From NCBI GenBank assembly GCA_946402705.1, contig CAMIXG010000001.1, positions 186,001 to 250,000 of the forward strand: 64,000 bases of DNA, read 5' to 3'. The first letter of the stretch is position 1; each line of letters opens with the position of its first letter. The notes under the pieces were generated by a model. It was given only the letters and a program-made list of their open reading frames with translations, ran no database searches and was not told the origin of the DNA. Positions 50,813 to 59,737 of this stretch are shown one piece after another. The translations under genes were made by a program, and so were the position numbers. The stretch comes from an uncultured Tissierellia bacterium (GTDB lineage: Bacteria; Bacillota; Clostridia; Tissierellales; Tissierellaceae).

Positions 50813-52045
50813 TTAATAGTTTTTTATTATAAATTCTCTCATGCCAAATAAAGTATTTTCTGCTACCTTATTTTGGATGGTTCTCCTATCTCCCTTTAGA
50901 TTATATTTTCTACATATAATCTTGTCCTTATTCCCTATTGCTATATAGACAAGTCCAACTGGTTTATCAGTAGAATCAGAATTTGGACCGGCTATTCCTG
51001 TTACGGCTGCCCCTAAATCTATGGCTGAAGTTTCAAGTAATCCTCTAAGCATAGCTTCTGCCACTTCTTTACTCACAGCTCCATGTTCTTCAAGTAGTGC
51101 TCTACTCACTTTTAACTCTTCCTCTTTAGCTAGATTACTATAGGTTATCTTTCCCCTATCAAAAACCTTTGAAGAACCTGCAACTCTAGTTATTTTAGAA
51201 GATATTAAGCCCCCAGTGCAAGATTCTGCAAAGCCTATTTTTAAGGACTTATTCTCTAGTAGTTTTACCAATACATTTTCTATTGGTTCATTGTCATATG
51301 CATAAAGATTTAAGCCATATCTATTCTTTATTTCAAGTTCCATACCTGCTATTTTATCTTCAAGGTCTTTTAGGCAAGTCCCTCTTGCTATTATTTTTAT
51401 TTCTACATTATTTAGTTTTCCAAATGTGGCAACTTCTACATCTTCATACTTATGAATCAAGTCCATAATATCAAGCTCTACCTGAGACTCACCAACATCT
51501 GTTATATTTATGGATTTTGTAATTATCTTTAAATCATCATTTGTCAGTATTGGTCTAACTTCCTTCTGAAACATTGGGATAAGTTCTCTTGGTGGTCCTG
51601 GTAAAAGAATTATTTTCTTTTCACCTTCTTCTAAAAATATCCCTGACGCTGTTCCCATTTCATTATTTAAAAACACACTATTTTCCATCCTAATTGCCTG
51701 TTTGTAATTATTTTGTGGTATATTTTCCCTACCTTCAAATATTTTATCTATTTTTCTTACTTCCGCCTCATCTCTTATAAGCTTAAGTCCTAGATAATCT
51801 GCTATAACTTCCTTTGTCATATCATCTTCTGTTGGTCCTAGACCACCAGATGTAATTATTAAATCTGCTCTGTCTATAGCATTTTTTAAAACTTCTTTTA
51901 TGTTTTCTACAGAATCTGCAACACTAGTTTGAAAGCTTACTTCTATTCCCATTGAAAGAAGTTCCTTGGCTAAAAAATGTGCATTTGTATTTAATATAGC
52001 TCCAGTTGTAATTTCTGTGCCTATTGATATGATTTCCGTTTTCAT
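50813..52045 (-). CDS. cinA: CinA-family protein with nicotinamide-nucleotide amidase domain
   Basis: The 410-residue protein joins an N-terminal MoaB/MogA-like domain (IISIGTEITTGAILNTNAHF, LIITSGGLGPTEDDMT, IILLPGPPRELIPMF) to a C-terminal CinA/PncC domain (IGFAESCTGGLISSKITRVAGSSKVF, AAVTGIAGPNSDSTDKPVGLVYIAI). The PncC domain deamidates nicotinamide mononucleotide in pyridine nucleotide salvage; the N-terminal domain acts as an ADP-ribose pyrophosphatase in studied homologues. It follows pgsA by nine bases and precedes recA, the classic pgsA-cinA-recA order. Confidence 0.95.
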   Translation of the reverse strand: MKTEIISIGTEITTGAILNTNAHFLAKELLSMGIEVSFQTSVADSVENIKEVLKNAIDRADLIITSGGLGPTEDDMTKEVIADYLGLKLIRDEAEVRKIDKIFEGRENIPQNNYKQAIRMENSVFLNNEMGTASGIFLEEGEKKIILLPGPPRELIPMFQKEVRPILTNDDLKIITKSINITDVGESQVELDIMDLIHKYEDVEVATFGKLNNVEIKIIARGTCLKDLEDKIAGMELEIKNRYGLNLYAYDNEPIENVLVKLLENKSLKIGFAESCTGGLISSKITRVAGSSKVFDRGKITYSNLAKEEELKVSRALLEEHGAVSKEVAEAMLRGLLETSAIDLGAAVTGIAGPNSDSTDKPVGLVYIAIGNKDKIICRKYNLKGDRRTIQNKVAENTLFGMREFIIKNY

Positions 52046-52054
52046 ATAATCACC

Positions 52055-52588
52055 CTAGTCCATATTTGCTGTAAGTATTTTTCTATTTTTATATAAATAA
52101 TCCACTCCAGATAAAACAGTAAAGAATAATGATACATATAGCATTATTATATCTACTGGTATACCAGTATAGATGAAGGGAAAATTATTTAATAGTAAAA
52201 GTATAAGTGCCACTAACTGTGTTATAGTTTTTATTTTTCCAAGAGGACTTGCTGCTATTGTTACTCCTGCTGATACAGCAAGGGTTCTAAATCCTGTTAT
52301 GGCAAACTCTCTTGCTATTATAATTACTACAACCCAGGCTGGGACCTTTCCAAGTCCTACCAAGGATATATAGGCTGCTGAAGTCAATATCTTATCTGCT
52401 AAAGGATCCATAAATTTTCCAAAATCCGTTATCATATTTCTACTTCTGGCTATATGTCCATCTAAACTATCTGTTATAGATGCAAGTATAAAAATCCCTG
52501 CTGCCAAATATGTATTATATGGTAAGGCTACCAAAAATACAGGTACTAAAAATATCCTAAAAATCGTCAACTTATTTGCTAAATTCAA
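52055..52588 (-). CDS. pgsA: CDP-diacylglycerol-glycerol-3-phosphate 3-phosphatidyltransferase
   Basis: PgsA makes phosphatidylglycerol phosphate at the membrane. The CDP-alcohol phosphotransferase signature is ASITDSLDGHIARSRNMITDFGKFMDPLADKI (D-x2-DG-x2-AR-x8-G-x3-D-x3-D), with four to five membrane helices. The ORF track begins at a GTG that is part of GGGGTGAG; the TTG at 52588 fits that site and yields the family-like N-terminus NLANKLTIFRIFLVP and 177 residues. It heads the pgsA-cinA unit. Confidence 0.94.
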   Translation of the reverse strand: MNLANKLTIFRIFLVPVFLVALPYNTYLAAGIFILASITDSLDGHIARSRNMITDFGKFMDPLADKILTSAAYISLVGLGKVPAWVVVIIIAREFAITGFRTLAVSAGVTIAASPLGKIKTITQLVALILLLLNNFPFIYTGIPVDIIMLYVSLFFTVLSGVDYLYKNRKILTANMD

Positions 52589-52673
52589 ATTTCTCACCCC
52601 ATAATTAATCTACTCTTAAGTATTTATAACTTATTAAATATCTATCATTTATTACCCTAAATATTAAAACTAA

Positions 52674-52705
52674 ATAAAAAATAATGCACTTTCCAGTGCA
52701 TTATT
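52674..52705 (-). terminator. Terminator of the der-plsY-gpsA unit
   Basis: Minus strand AATAATGCACT-GGAA-AGTGCATTATT followed by TTTTATTT, about 25 bases after the gpsA stop. Confidence 0.88.
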
Positions 52706-52727
52706 GGTATAACTATAAAATTTTCTC

Positions 52728-53753
52728 TTATTTGTATAATTCATTTTCTAAAAAATCATCCATCTCAGATTTTTTATCCCTATTCATAAGTGATTTTACA
52801 GACTCCTTAACATCTCCACCTACATACAATAGCCTATAAATCTCTTCTGTTATTGGCATATTTACCTTATATTTTTTTGAAAGTTCATAGGCAGACTTAG
52901 TAGTTTTTATTCCCTCTACTACCATACCTGTTTTTTCAATGGCTTCATCTACAGTTAAGCCTTCACCTATTAAGATACCAGCCCTTCTATTTCTACTGTG
53001 CATACTAGTACAAGTTACGATTAAATCTCCTATACCTGATAGGCCTAAAAATGTATTAAAGTTTGCTCCCATAGCAACACCTAGTCTTGCCATTTCAAAT
53101 ATTCCCCTATTCATAAGGGCAGCCTTTGCATTATCACCAAATTCTAATCCATCTGAAATTCCAGCTCCAAGTGCTATAACATTTTTAAGCGCTCCGCCTA
53201 GTTCCACTCCAATAACATCATTGTTTGTATAAACTCTAAAGTTTTCAGTCATAAATATATCTTGAATTAACTTTCCTGCTTCTTCATCAGTTGATGCAGC
53301 TATAACAGTAGTTGGATCATTTACCCCAACTTCTTCTGCATGAGAAGGACCAGATAGGGCAACAAATTTATTGGCTGGAAGTATATCTTTAACTATTTCT
53401 GATATTCTCTCTAGAGTATCATTTTCTATACCTTTAGCCACATTTACTATAACCTGATTATCTGAAAAATAGTCTTTATTTGCCTCTAAGACCATTCTTA
53501 CAGTATGGGTTGGAACTGCCAAAATTACTGCAACCTTCCCCTTAATAGTTTTTTCTATATCTGTTGTTATATTAATGTTTTCGCTTAACTTTACCTTCGG
53601 CAAATATTTTTTATTTTCTCTACTCTCTTGCATATCCATGCACTGTTCTTTATTTCTCATCCAAATATCTACAGCATATCCTTTATTACCAAGTACTGTA
53701 GCCAGGGCTGTTCCCCAGCTACCTCCACCTAATATACCTATCTCCGTTTTCAA
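52728..53753 (-). CDS. gpsA: Glycerol-3-phosphate dehydrogenase [NAD(P)+]
   Basis: GpsA reduces dihydroxyacetone phosphate to sn-glycerol 3-phosphate, the backbone for phospholipids. The TTG at 53753 is four bases from AGGAGTGA and gives the usual N-terminus KTEIGILGGGSWGTALATVL with the dinucleotide-binding GxGxxG-type loop; the ORF-track start lies within plsY. Other motifs: LAVPTHTVRMV, ALSGPSHAEEV, GVELGGALKNVIALGAGISDGL and FLGLSGIGDLIVTCTS. The product has 341 residues. PlsY, the next user of glycerol 3-phosphate, is encoded directly upstream. Confidence 0.96.
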   Translation of the reverse strand: MKTEIGILGGGSWGTALATVLGNKGYAVDIWMRNKEQCMDMQESRENKKYLPKVKLSENINITTDIEKTIKGKVAVILAVPTHTVRMVLEANKDYFSDNQVIVNVAKGIENDTLERISEIVKDILPANKFVALSGPSHAEEVGVNDPTTVIAASTDEEAGKLIQDIFMTENFRVYTNNDVIGVELGGALKNVIALGAGISDGLEFGDNAKAALMNRGIFEMARLGVAMGANFNTFLGLSGIGDLIVTCTSMHSRNRRAGILIGEGLTVDEAIEKTGMVVEGIKTTKSAYELSKKYKVNMPITEEIYRLLYVGGDVKESVKSLMNRDKKSEMDDFLENELYK

Positions 53754-53763
53754 AGTATCACTC

Positions 53764-54345
53764 CTAAAACTTAAACTTGTTCTCATTACCAGCCATAAGC
53801 CTCTTTATGTTATCCTTGTGCCTAATTATGATAAATATTATTAAAACCAGTATTAAAAAATTTGTAGCAGGTTCTGGTGTGGAAATAATGTTAATAGCTA
53901 TTATAGCTGTAATAGCTGCGAACATAGATCCTAAAGATACATATTTGCTTATAACAACAGTTAATATACCTACTATGGTACAAAGAATTCCAACCCTATA
54001 GTCTATTGAATATATAACACCTATAGATGTTGCAACACCCTTTCCACCCTTAAACTTTAAATAAAATGGAAAATTATGTCCCATAACTACGAAAAAACTA
54101 GCTATTAAACTTCCATATAAACCACCAAAATACCTTCCCACATTAACTGCTATTACTCCCTTTGATATATCTATTACAAAGGTAAGTATGGCAGATTTTT
54201 TACCTAAAACTCTAAGCGCATTAGTAGAGCCTGCATTTCCACTTCCATGTTCTCTTATATCTAAATTTTTTCTCTTACCTATAAAATATGAAGATGAAAA
54301 AGAACCTACTAGATAGGAAAATATGGCTATTAGTAAATACCTCAT
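53764..54345 (-). CDS. plsY: Acyl-phosphate:glycerol-3-phosphate acyltransferase
   Basis: PlsY acylates glycerol 3-phosphate with acyl phosphate in the membrane. The 193-residue protein has about five membrane helices and the three PlsY motifs: GSFSSSYFIGKRKNLDIREHGSGNAGSTNALRVLG, HNFPFYLKFKGGKGVATSIGV and the C-terminal FIIIRHKDNIKRLMAGNE. GAGGGGA precedes the ATG. It lies two bases after der and 10 bases before gpsA. FakA, also in the window, feeds exogenous fatty acids toward the same step. Confidence 0.96.
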   Translation of the reverse strand: MRYLLIAIFSYLVGSFSSSYFIGKRKNLDIREHGSGNAGSTNALRVLGKKSAILTFVIDISKGVIAVNVGRYFGGLYGSLIASFFVVMGHNFPFYLKFKGGKGVATSIGVIYSIDYRVGILCTIVGILTVVISKYVSLGSMFAAITAIIAINIISTPEPATNFLILVLIIFIIIRHKDNIKRLMAGNENKFKF

Positions 54346-54347
54346 AT

Positions 54348-55670
54348 TTATTCCCCTCTTTGACGTTCTTTAAAATCTAACCAAATAGTAACTCCTTCAA
54401 AGCCAAAGTAATATCTTATCCTATTTTCCAAAAATCTCTTATAAGAGAAGTGCATTAAATCTTTATTTTTCATAAATATTACAAATTTAGGCGGTCTAAC
54501 AGATGCCTGTGTAGCATAGTAAATTTTAGCCTGTCTTCCCTTATCAGAAGGTGGTTGATTATTCATTATGGCTTCATTTATAATATCATTTAAAGTACCA
54601 GTTTTTATTCTCAGGTTATAATTATTATTTACAACATTGATTAATTCCAATAAATTATTAACCCTTTGACCTGTTTTTGCAGATACAAAGATTATTGGAG
54701 CGTAAGTCATAAATATCAAGTCTGACCTTACTTGTTTTTCAAAGTCTCCCATAGTCTTTCCATCTTTTTCTATTAGGTCCCATTTGTTAACTGCTATTAT
54801 TATACCCTTACCTGCTTCATGGGCATAACCTGCTATTTTTGTATCCTGTTCTGTAACTCCTTCTGTTGCATCAATTACAAGAACACATATATCTGACTTA
54901 TCAACTGCTGCTAGGGTTCTAACAACAGAATATCTCTCAACATTTTCCTCTATACTTCTTTTTCTTCTAAGACCAGCTGTATCAACAAACATATATCTAT
55001 GGTCATTAAATTCAAAATAAGTGTTAATAGCATCCCTTGTAGTGCCTGGTATATCAGTAACTATTACTCTTTCCTCACCTAGAATGTTGTTTATAAGAGA
55101 AGATTTTCCAGCATTTGGTTTACCTATTAGGGTAACTCTTATAAGGTCTTCATCTTCTTCTGTATCTGTATCTGATGGGAAATTTTCTATAACATCATCT
55201 AATAAATCTCCAAGTCCTAAACTTGATTCTGCTGAAATTATGTGAGGACTTCCAAAGCCTAACTCATATAATTCATATATCTCATCTGGAACATTCATAT
55301 TATCAATCTTATTTGCAACTAAGATTACCTTCTTATGTGATCTTCTAAGCATATTTCCTATTTCTTCATCAGCTGCTGTAAGACCTATTCTACCATCTAC
55401 TACAAATAAAATAACATCTGCCATTTCAATTGCTAAATTTGCCTGTCTTTTTATATTATCCATTATGATATCTTCATCTTCTAAATCAAGTCCACCTGTA
55501 TCTATTAATGTATAATATTTTCCAAGCCATTCTCCTTCAGCATATATTCTATCTCTTGTTACTCCTGGTGTATCTTCTGTTATTGATATTCTCTCTCCTA
55601 CCAATTTATTAAATAATGTAGATTTCCCAACATTAGGTCTACCTACCACACACACTGTTGCTCTGTTCAT
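54348..55670 (-). CDS. der: Ribosome biogenesis GTPase Der (EngA)
   Basis: Der carries two GTPase domains and a KH-like C-terminal domain and is needed for 50S assembly. First domain: G1 VVGRPNVGKSTLFNKLV, DTPGVTRD, DTGGL and NKID. Second domain: GKPNAGKSSLINNILG, DIPGTTRDAINT, DTAGLRRKR and NKWDL. The 440-residue length is typical. GAGGTG precedes the ATG. It heads the der-plsY-gpsA unit, a conserved Firmicutes cluster. Confidence 0.97.
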   Translation of the reverse strand: MNRATVCVVGRPNVGKSTLFNKLVGERISITEDTPGVTRDRIYAEGEWLGKYYTLIDTGGLDLEDEDIIMDNIKRQANLAIEMADVILFVVDGRIGLTAADEEIGNMLRRSHKKVILVANKIDNMNVPDEIYELYELGFGSPHIISAESSLGLGDLLDDVIENFPSDTDTEEDEDLIRVTLIGKPNAGKSSLINNILGEERVIVTDIPGTTRDAINTYFEFNDHRYMFVDTAGLRRKRSIEENVERYSVVRTLAAVDKSDICVLVIDATEGVTEQDTKIAGYAHEAGKGIIIAVNKWDLIEKDGKTMGDFEKQVRSDLIFMTYAPIIFVSAKTGQRVNNLLELINVVNNNYNLRIKTGTLNDIINEAIMNNQPPSDKGRQAKIYYATQASVRPPKFVIFMKNKDLMHFSYKRFLENRIRYYFGFEGVTIWLDFKERQRGE

Positions 55671-55734
55671 AATAACACCTCTTTATATTACATAATTAAA
55701 TTTATATAGCTTACATTATAACATAAATTCACAT

Positions 55735-55772
55735 AAAAAATGAGCCTAAGATACTTAGACTCAAATTTTTTA
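55735..55772 (-). terminator. Terminator of glyA
   Basis: Minus strand TTTGAGTCTAAG-TAT-CTTAGGCTCATTTTTT, a stem with one G-U pair and a strong U-run, at the glyA stop codon. Confidence 0.88.
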
Positions 55773-56978
55773 GTATAGGGGATATTTTTTAGTTAAATTT
55801 TCCACCTTATTTTTAACTTCTTTTCTATCATTATTTATATCAAGTGCCAAATCTATAATTTCAGCTATCACAGCCATATCCTCTTCTTTAAATCCTCTAG
55901 TTGTAACTGCTGGTGTTCCTATTCTAAGCCCACTTGTTACAAAAGGTGTCTCTGGATCATTAGGTATAGTATTTTTATTAGTTGCAACTCCTATTTCCTC
56001 AAGAAGTTTTTCTGCATCTTTTCCAGTTATTTTCTTATCTCTTAAATCTATTAACATCAAATGATTATCTGTTCCACCTGATACTATTCTAAAACCTCTT
56101 TTAGTAAGTTCTTTAGCCAGTCTATCTGCATTTTTCACTACCTGATTTTGATAATCTTTAAAATCATCTCTAAGAGCTTCTCCAAATGAAACAGCCTTAG
56201 CAGCTATTATGTGTTCTAAAGGGCCTCCTTGTATTCCTGGGAATATTGCCTTATCTATTTTTTTAGCATATTCTTCCTTACAAAGGATAGCTCCGCCCCT
56301 TGGTCCTCTTAAAGTTTTATGAGTTGTAGTAGTTACAAAGTCTGCATAAGCTACTGGATTTTCGTGTAAACCTACTGCTACAAGACCTGCTATATGAGCC
56401 ATATCCACCATTAAATATGCCCCTACTTCTTCAGCGATTTCCTTAAATTTTTTGAAATCTATTTTTCTTGAATAAGCACTAGCTCCTGCCACTATCATCT
56501 TTGGTTTTTCTCTTAAAGCTATCTCTCTTACAACATCATAATCTATAGTTTCTGTTTCCTTGTCTACTCCATAGTCTATAAAATTATAATAAGTTCCAGA
56601 TATATTTACTGGACTACCATGTGTTAAATGTCCACCTTCTGATAAATTCATACCTAGCACCTTATCTCCAGGGTTTAACATAGCAAAATATACAGCTAAA
56701 TTTGCATTAGAGCCTGAATGTGGCTGAACATTAGCATGTTCTGCTCCAAATAATTCTTTCAGTCTATCTATGGCAATTTGCTCCACCTTGTCCACTATTT
56801 CACAACCACCATAATATCTTTTATTCGGGTATCCTTCAGCATATTTATTTGTAAGTATGCTACCTGCTGCCTTCATTACTTCTTCGCTAACAAAGTTTTC
56901 AGATGCTATTAGTTCTATATTATTTCTTTGTCTGCCTTTTTCTTCTTCGATTAAATTAAATATCTCTAAATCCTTCAT
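55770..56978 (-). CDS. glyA: Serine hydroxymethyltransferase
   Basis: GlyA interconverts serine and glycine with tetrahydrofolate and supplies one-carbon units. The ATG at 56978 ([31 protein letters not shown]) follows GGAGGGTG; product 402 residues. The PLP lysine lies in [18 protein letters not shown]; other motifs are [33 protein letters not shown] and [13 protein letters not shown]. Its promoter overlaps that of the divergent threonine/serine exporter genes. Folate dependence links it to the folT riboswitch gene in the same window. Confidence 0.97.
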   Translation of the reverse strand: MKDLEIFNLIEEEKGRQRNNIELIASENFVSEEVMKAAGSILTNKYAEGYPNKRYYGGCEIVDKVEQIAIDRLKELFGAEHANVQPHSGSNANLAVYFAMLNPGDKVLGMNLSEGGHLTHGSPVNISGTYYNFIDYGVDKETETIDYDVVREIALREKPKMIVAGASAYSRKIDFKKFKEIAEEVGAYLMVDMAHIAGLVAVGLHENPVAYADFVTTTTHKTLRGPRGGAILCKEEYAKKIDKAIFPGIQGGPLEHIIAAKAVSFGEALRDDFKDYQNQVVKNADRLAKELTKRGFRIVSGGTDNHLMLIDLRDKKITGKDAEKLLEEIGVATNKNTIPNDPETPFVTSGLRIGTPAVTTRGFKEEDMAVIAEIIDLALDINNDRKEVKNKVENLTKKYPLY

Positions 56979-57019
56979 TGTTACACCCTCCATTTTATTT
57001 AGACTTAATACTTATAACT

Positions 57020-57048
57020 ATGATATAATATAGTCTGATAAAAAACAA
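57020..57048 (-). promoter_or_regulatory. glyA promoter
   Basis: TTGTTT and TATCAT separated by 17 bases on the minus strand. Its -10 (57020-57025) overlaps by two bases the -10 of the opposite-strand exporter promoter. Confidence 0.55.
57021..57029 (+). promoter_or_regulatory. Extended -10 promoter of the threonine/serine exporter genes
   Basis: TGATATAAT (TG, one base, perfect TATAAT) on the + strand, about 50 bases before the TTG start at 57078. No good -35 is seen, as expected for an extended -10 promoter. Confidence 0.6.
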
Positions 57049-57077
57049 TTATTGAAAATATTTAGGAAGGTGATATT

Positions 57078-57869
57078 TTGGAAGAATTAAGTATATCTGA
57101 AGGAATATCTGTTACAGATAATGTGAAGCTTCGTAAGCTTTTAACACTGGCAGTTTTAACTGGAAGTGTCATGCTACAAAGTGGAGCAGAAACCTATAGA
57201 GTAGAAGATACTATAAAGAGAATATGTAAATCAAGACTTGGTATAAAGTTTGTTCATTGTTTTGCAATACCATCTGCTATTTTTGTGTCTATAGATTATG
57301 AAGGTGAACTTATATCTTATTTAAAGAGAGTTAATTCATATCAAATGAATTTAAATAAAATACATTTAACAAATAAATTTTCTAGGGATTTTGTATCTTC
57401 AGATATTTCTACTGAAGAGGGTCTTAGAATTATAGAAGAAATAGATCAAAATAAATCTTTTTCAAAAAATCAAATGATTTTATTTGCAGGTATAGTGGCA
57501 GGAACCTTTACTGGAATGTTTGGTTCAAATTTTACCGATATGATACTTAGTGCCTTTGTAGGTGGCATTACTATGAAATTTATCTACTATTTATATCAGT
57601 TTAAGTTTTCTGCTTTTATAAATAATTATGCAGCAGGTTTCACTACAGCAGCCCTTGCCTATATACTTATAAAGCTTGGATTTGCTACAAATATGGATTT
57701 AATTATAATCGGTGGTATGATGCCACTACTTCCAGGATATGCTCTTACTAACGCTATAAGAGATGCCATAACGGGAGAATATATATCTAGTTTGTCAAGG
57801 GGACTTGATGCTATATTATGTGGTTTGTCGCTAGCTATTGGTGTAGCTACTGTACTTAGAATTATTTAG
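57078..57869 (+). CDS. Threonine/serine exporter, N-terminal subunit (ThrE-type, PF06738-like)
   Basis: The 263-residue protein has the ThrE N-terminal domain: LLTLAVLTGSVMLQSGAETYRVEDTIKRIC, then the regulatory soluble part and about five membrane helices from residue 130 on, including MMPLLPGYALTNAIRDAITGEYISSLSRGLDAIL. In many Firmicutes ThrE is split into this large part and a small partner, encoded next. Together they export threonine and serine. The start is a TTG (57078) after AGGAAGGTGA. Divergent from glyA, whose product consumes serine. Confidence 0.88.
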   Translation: MEELSISEGISVTDNVKLRKLLTLAVLTGSVMLQSGAETYRVEDTIKRICKSRLGIKFVHCFAIPSAIFVSIDYEGELISYLKRVNSYQMNLNKIHLTNKFSRDFVSSDISTEEGLRIIEEIDQNKSFSKNQMILFAGIVAGTFTGMFGSNFTDMILSAFVGGITMKFIYYLYQFKFSAFINNYAAGFTTAALAYILIKLGFATNMDLIIIGGMMPLLPGYALTNAIRDAITGEYISSLSRGLDAILCGLSLAIGVATVLRII

Positions 57870-57880
57870 GAGGGGATTTT

Positions 57881-58312
57881 ATGTTGATTATTAAACAATT
57901 TATACTAGCCTTTATATCCACTCTTATGTTTTCTGCTTTTTTCTCTGCACCCAAGAAAAGTTTACCACTAGCAGGACTCTTGGGGGGACTAAGCTGGACG
58001 CTTTACTTGTTAATAAGTGATTATTTTGGCTATAGTAAAGTTCTTGCAGCCTTTATAGCTACTTTAGTGGCTAGCATCTTAGCAGAAATTTCAGCTAAAA
58101 AATTTAAAAAACCTGCTACCATTTTTGTGATACCATGTCTATTACCATTGGTACCTGGAGCAGGAGTTTATTATACTATGTCAGCATTTGTAAATGGTGA
58201 GGCTACAGCTTTTGCAAAATTTATGGAAACTTTTTCAATTGCAGGTGCCATAGCCTTTGGAATAATGGTGTCATCAGTCTTTTCAAACTCTATAAAGAGA
58301 AAAACCTACTAA
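57881..58312 (+). CDS. Threonine/serine exporter, C-terminal subunit (DUF3815/ThrE2-like)
   Basis: The 143-residue membrane protein contains about four helices and the LAGLLGGLSWTLYLLI and VIPCLLPLVPGAGVYYTM segments typical of the small ThrE partner (PF12821-like). It follows the large subunit gene after 11 bases with AGGAGGGG before the ATG. Its stop overlaps the stop of the convergent CsoR-type gene by four bases, and I see no terminator between them, so convergent transcripts may overlap. Confidence 0.88.
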   Translation: MLIIKQFILAFISTLMFSAFFSAPKKSLPLAGLLGGLSWTLYLLISDYFGYSKVLAAFIATLVASILAEISAKKFKKPATIFVIPCLLPLVPGAGVYYTMSAFVNGEATAFAKFMETFSIAGAIAFGIMVSSVFSNSIKRKTY

Positions 58313-58572
58313 TTTGTTTTAGTATATTGAAGCATTATCTTTATTAGTGCTTCAAGGTCCTCTTCATTGGTTTCACCATCTAAATAACCCTTTAGACAGT
58401 CTTCCATATAATTTTCAAGAATTACTCCTCCAAGATTATTTAAAGCTGATTTTGCAGCTGATACTTGTACTAATATATCTCCACAAAATTTTTCCTCTTC
58501 AACCATTTTTCTTATTCCCTTTATTTGACCTTCGATCCTATTCAATCTAGTTACAACAGGATTTGCCATCAT
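58309..58572 (-). CDS. CsoR/CstR/FrmR-family repressor, no His metal ligand
   Basis: The 87-residue helical protein matches the CsoR/FrmR family: VVTRLNRIEGQIKGIRKMVEEEKFCGDILVQVSAAKSALNNLGGVILENYMEDC. It has the two conserved Cys (C30 and C59), but the histidine that completes the copper site in CsoR (His61 of M. tuberculosis CsoR) is Tyr55 here. Two Cys without His is the pattern of CstR, the persulfide-sensing branch, although Tyr at this position is unusual. It lies directly after an RseC-like Cys-rich membrane protein gene. Its target operon is not evident. Confidence 0.85.
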   Translation of the reverse strand: MMANPVVTRLNRIEGQIKGIRKMVEEEKFCGDILVQVSAAKSALNNLGGVILENYMEDCLKGYLDGETNEEDLEALIKIMLQYTKTN

Positions 58573-58583
58573 ATCACCCTTAT

Positions 58584-59009
58584 CTATAGTATTTCTATTA
58601 TTTTTATAAATTCTTCATCTTTTTTTGCTATCTTCTTATCTAATAGTTTCACTATTAAGTACCCTATTCCTAAAAATGCTAAACCAGTGACAAAACCTGC
58701 TACTTCATATGATTTTAAGCCCATAAGTTGAAACAGTTTTATCCCGCCAAATAAGCCTATCAATAAGGTAGTTAGTGGTATTAAATAGACGATAAATGTA
58801 TATTTCAAAAAGTTATTTGTCTGACCTTTTATCTTAACCATATCTCCAACTTGAACATTTAAGTTGTTTTTAAGTATTAATGTATGACCTGGAGTATCAC
58901 ATCCACTACAAGTTTTACAACTTCCTCCACAACCAGATATTCTTTTAACTTCAATTGTAGCCTTATTGTTGCCAACTTCTTTTACAATACCAATTTGTTC
59001 TAATTCCAT
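58584..59009 (-). CDS. RseC/MucC-type membrane protein with Cys-rich motif
   Basis: The 141-residue protein follows the RseC layout: a small N-terminal domain with a cysteine cluster (CGGSCKTCSGC), a short OB-like segment (LNVQVGDMVKIKGQ) and two central membrane helices (about 70-92 and 101-120) with a charged tail. RseC proteins take part in SoxR reduction or sigma-E control in proteobacteria; in Clostridia they often accompany electron-transfer (Rnf) functions, which are not seen here. AAGGAGG before its ATG overlaps the end of the TcdA-like gene. The CstR-like repressor follows after 11 bases. Confidence 0.82.
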   Translation of the reverse strand: MELEQIGIVKEVGNNKATIEVKRISGCGGSCKTCSGCDTPGHTLILKNNLNVQVGDMVKIKGQTNNFLKYTFIVYLIPLTTLLIGLFGGIKLFQLMGLKSYEVAGFVTGLAFLGIGYLIVKLLDKKIAKKDEEFIKIIEIL

Positions 59010-59013
59010 GAAA

Positions 59014-59724
59014 TCAATCCTCCTTTTGCACTATATCCATAATGACCTTAGAAGCCATAGTTATTCCAAATACTGATGGTACAAAAGCAATACTAGCTGG
59101 TGTAGCCTTTCTTATGCCTTCTTCACCTAGATTTACATTTTTAGGTGTTTCATTTGACCAGACCACATTTAGCTTTTTAATATTTCTTTTTTTTAGTTCC
59201 CGTCTTATAACTCTTGCTAATGGGCAAATTTCAGTTTTATTAATATCAGATATCCTAACCTTTGTTGGATCTAATTTATTACCTGCACCCATAGCACTAA
59301 TTATAGGAATTTCACTATTAATACTATATTCTATTAAGGATAGTTTTGCAGTTATATTGTCTATAGCATCTATTATATAATTATACTCTTCAAATTTAAA
59401 CTGATTTTTATTTTCTTCTAAATATTTTAAGTTTAAGGCTTCCACTTTAGCCTCTGGGTTTATATCCAATATTCTATTTTTCATAATTTCAACCTTAGAT
59501 TTTCCAACTGTACTAGTTAAGGCTAAAATTTGTCTATTTATATTGGTGATATCTACAGTATCATAGTCAATTAAAACTATATTTCCAACTCCAGATCTGG
59601 CCAAAGTTTCTGCGGCGTAGGATCCTACTCCACCTACGCCAAATACAGCCACTTTAGTAGTTTTCAATCTTTCCATTGCCCTACTTCCTAAAACTGCTTC
59701 TGTCCTTAAAAATCTTTCATCCAT
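59014..59724 (-). CDS. tcdA: tRNA threonylcarbamoyladenosine dehydratase (TcdA/ThiF family)
   Basis: The 236-residue E1-like protein shows the ATP-binding KVAVFGVGGVGSYAAETLARSGVG, VDITNINRQILAL and VDAIDNITAKLSLIEY-type YIIDAIDNITAKL motifs. The length and C-terminus match YgdL/TcdA, which cyclises t6A37 of tRNA to ct6A. The Zn cysteines of sulfur-carrier ThiF/MoeB enzymes are missing, supporting TcdA over those. It follows aspS by 13 bases and precedes the RseC-like gene by four bases, so it is probably read from the T-box controlled transcript. Confidence 0.88.
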   Translation of the reverse strand: MDERFLRTEAVLGSRAMERLKTTKVAVFGVGGVGSYAAETLARSGVGNIVLIDYDTVDITNINRQILALTSTVGKSKVEIMKNRILDINPEAKVEALNLKYLEENKNQFKFEEYNYIIDAIDNITAKLSLIEYSINSEIPIISAMGAGNKLDPTKVRISDINKTEICPLARVIRRELKKRNIKKLNVVWSNETPKNVNLGEEGIRKATPASIAFVPSVFGITMASKVIMDIVQKED

Positions 59725-59737
59725 AAATTGATACCCA

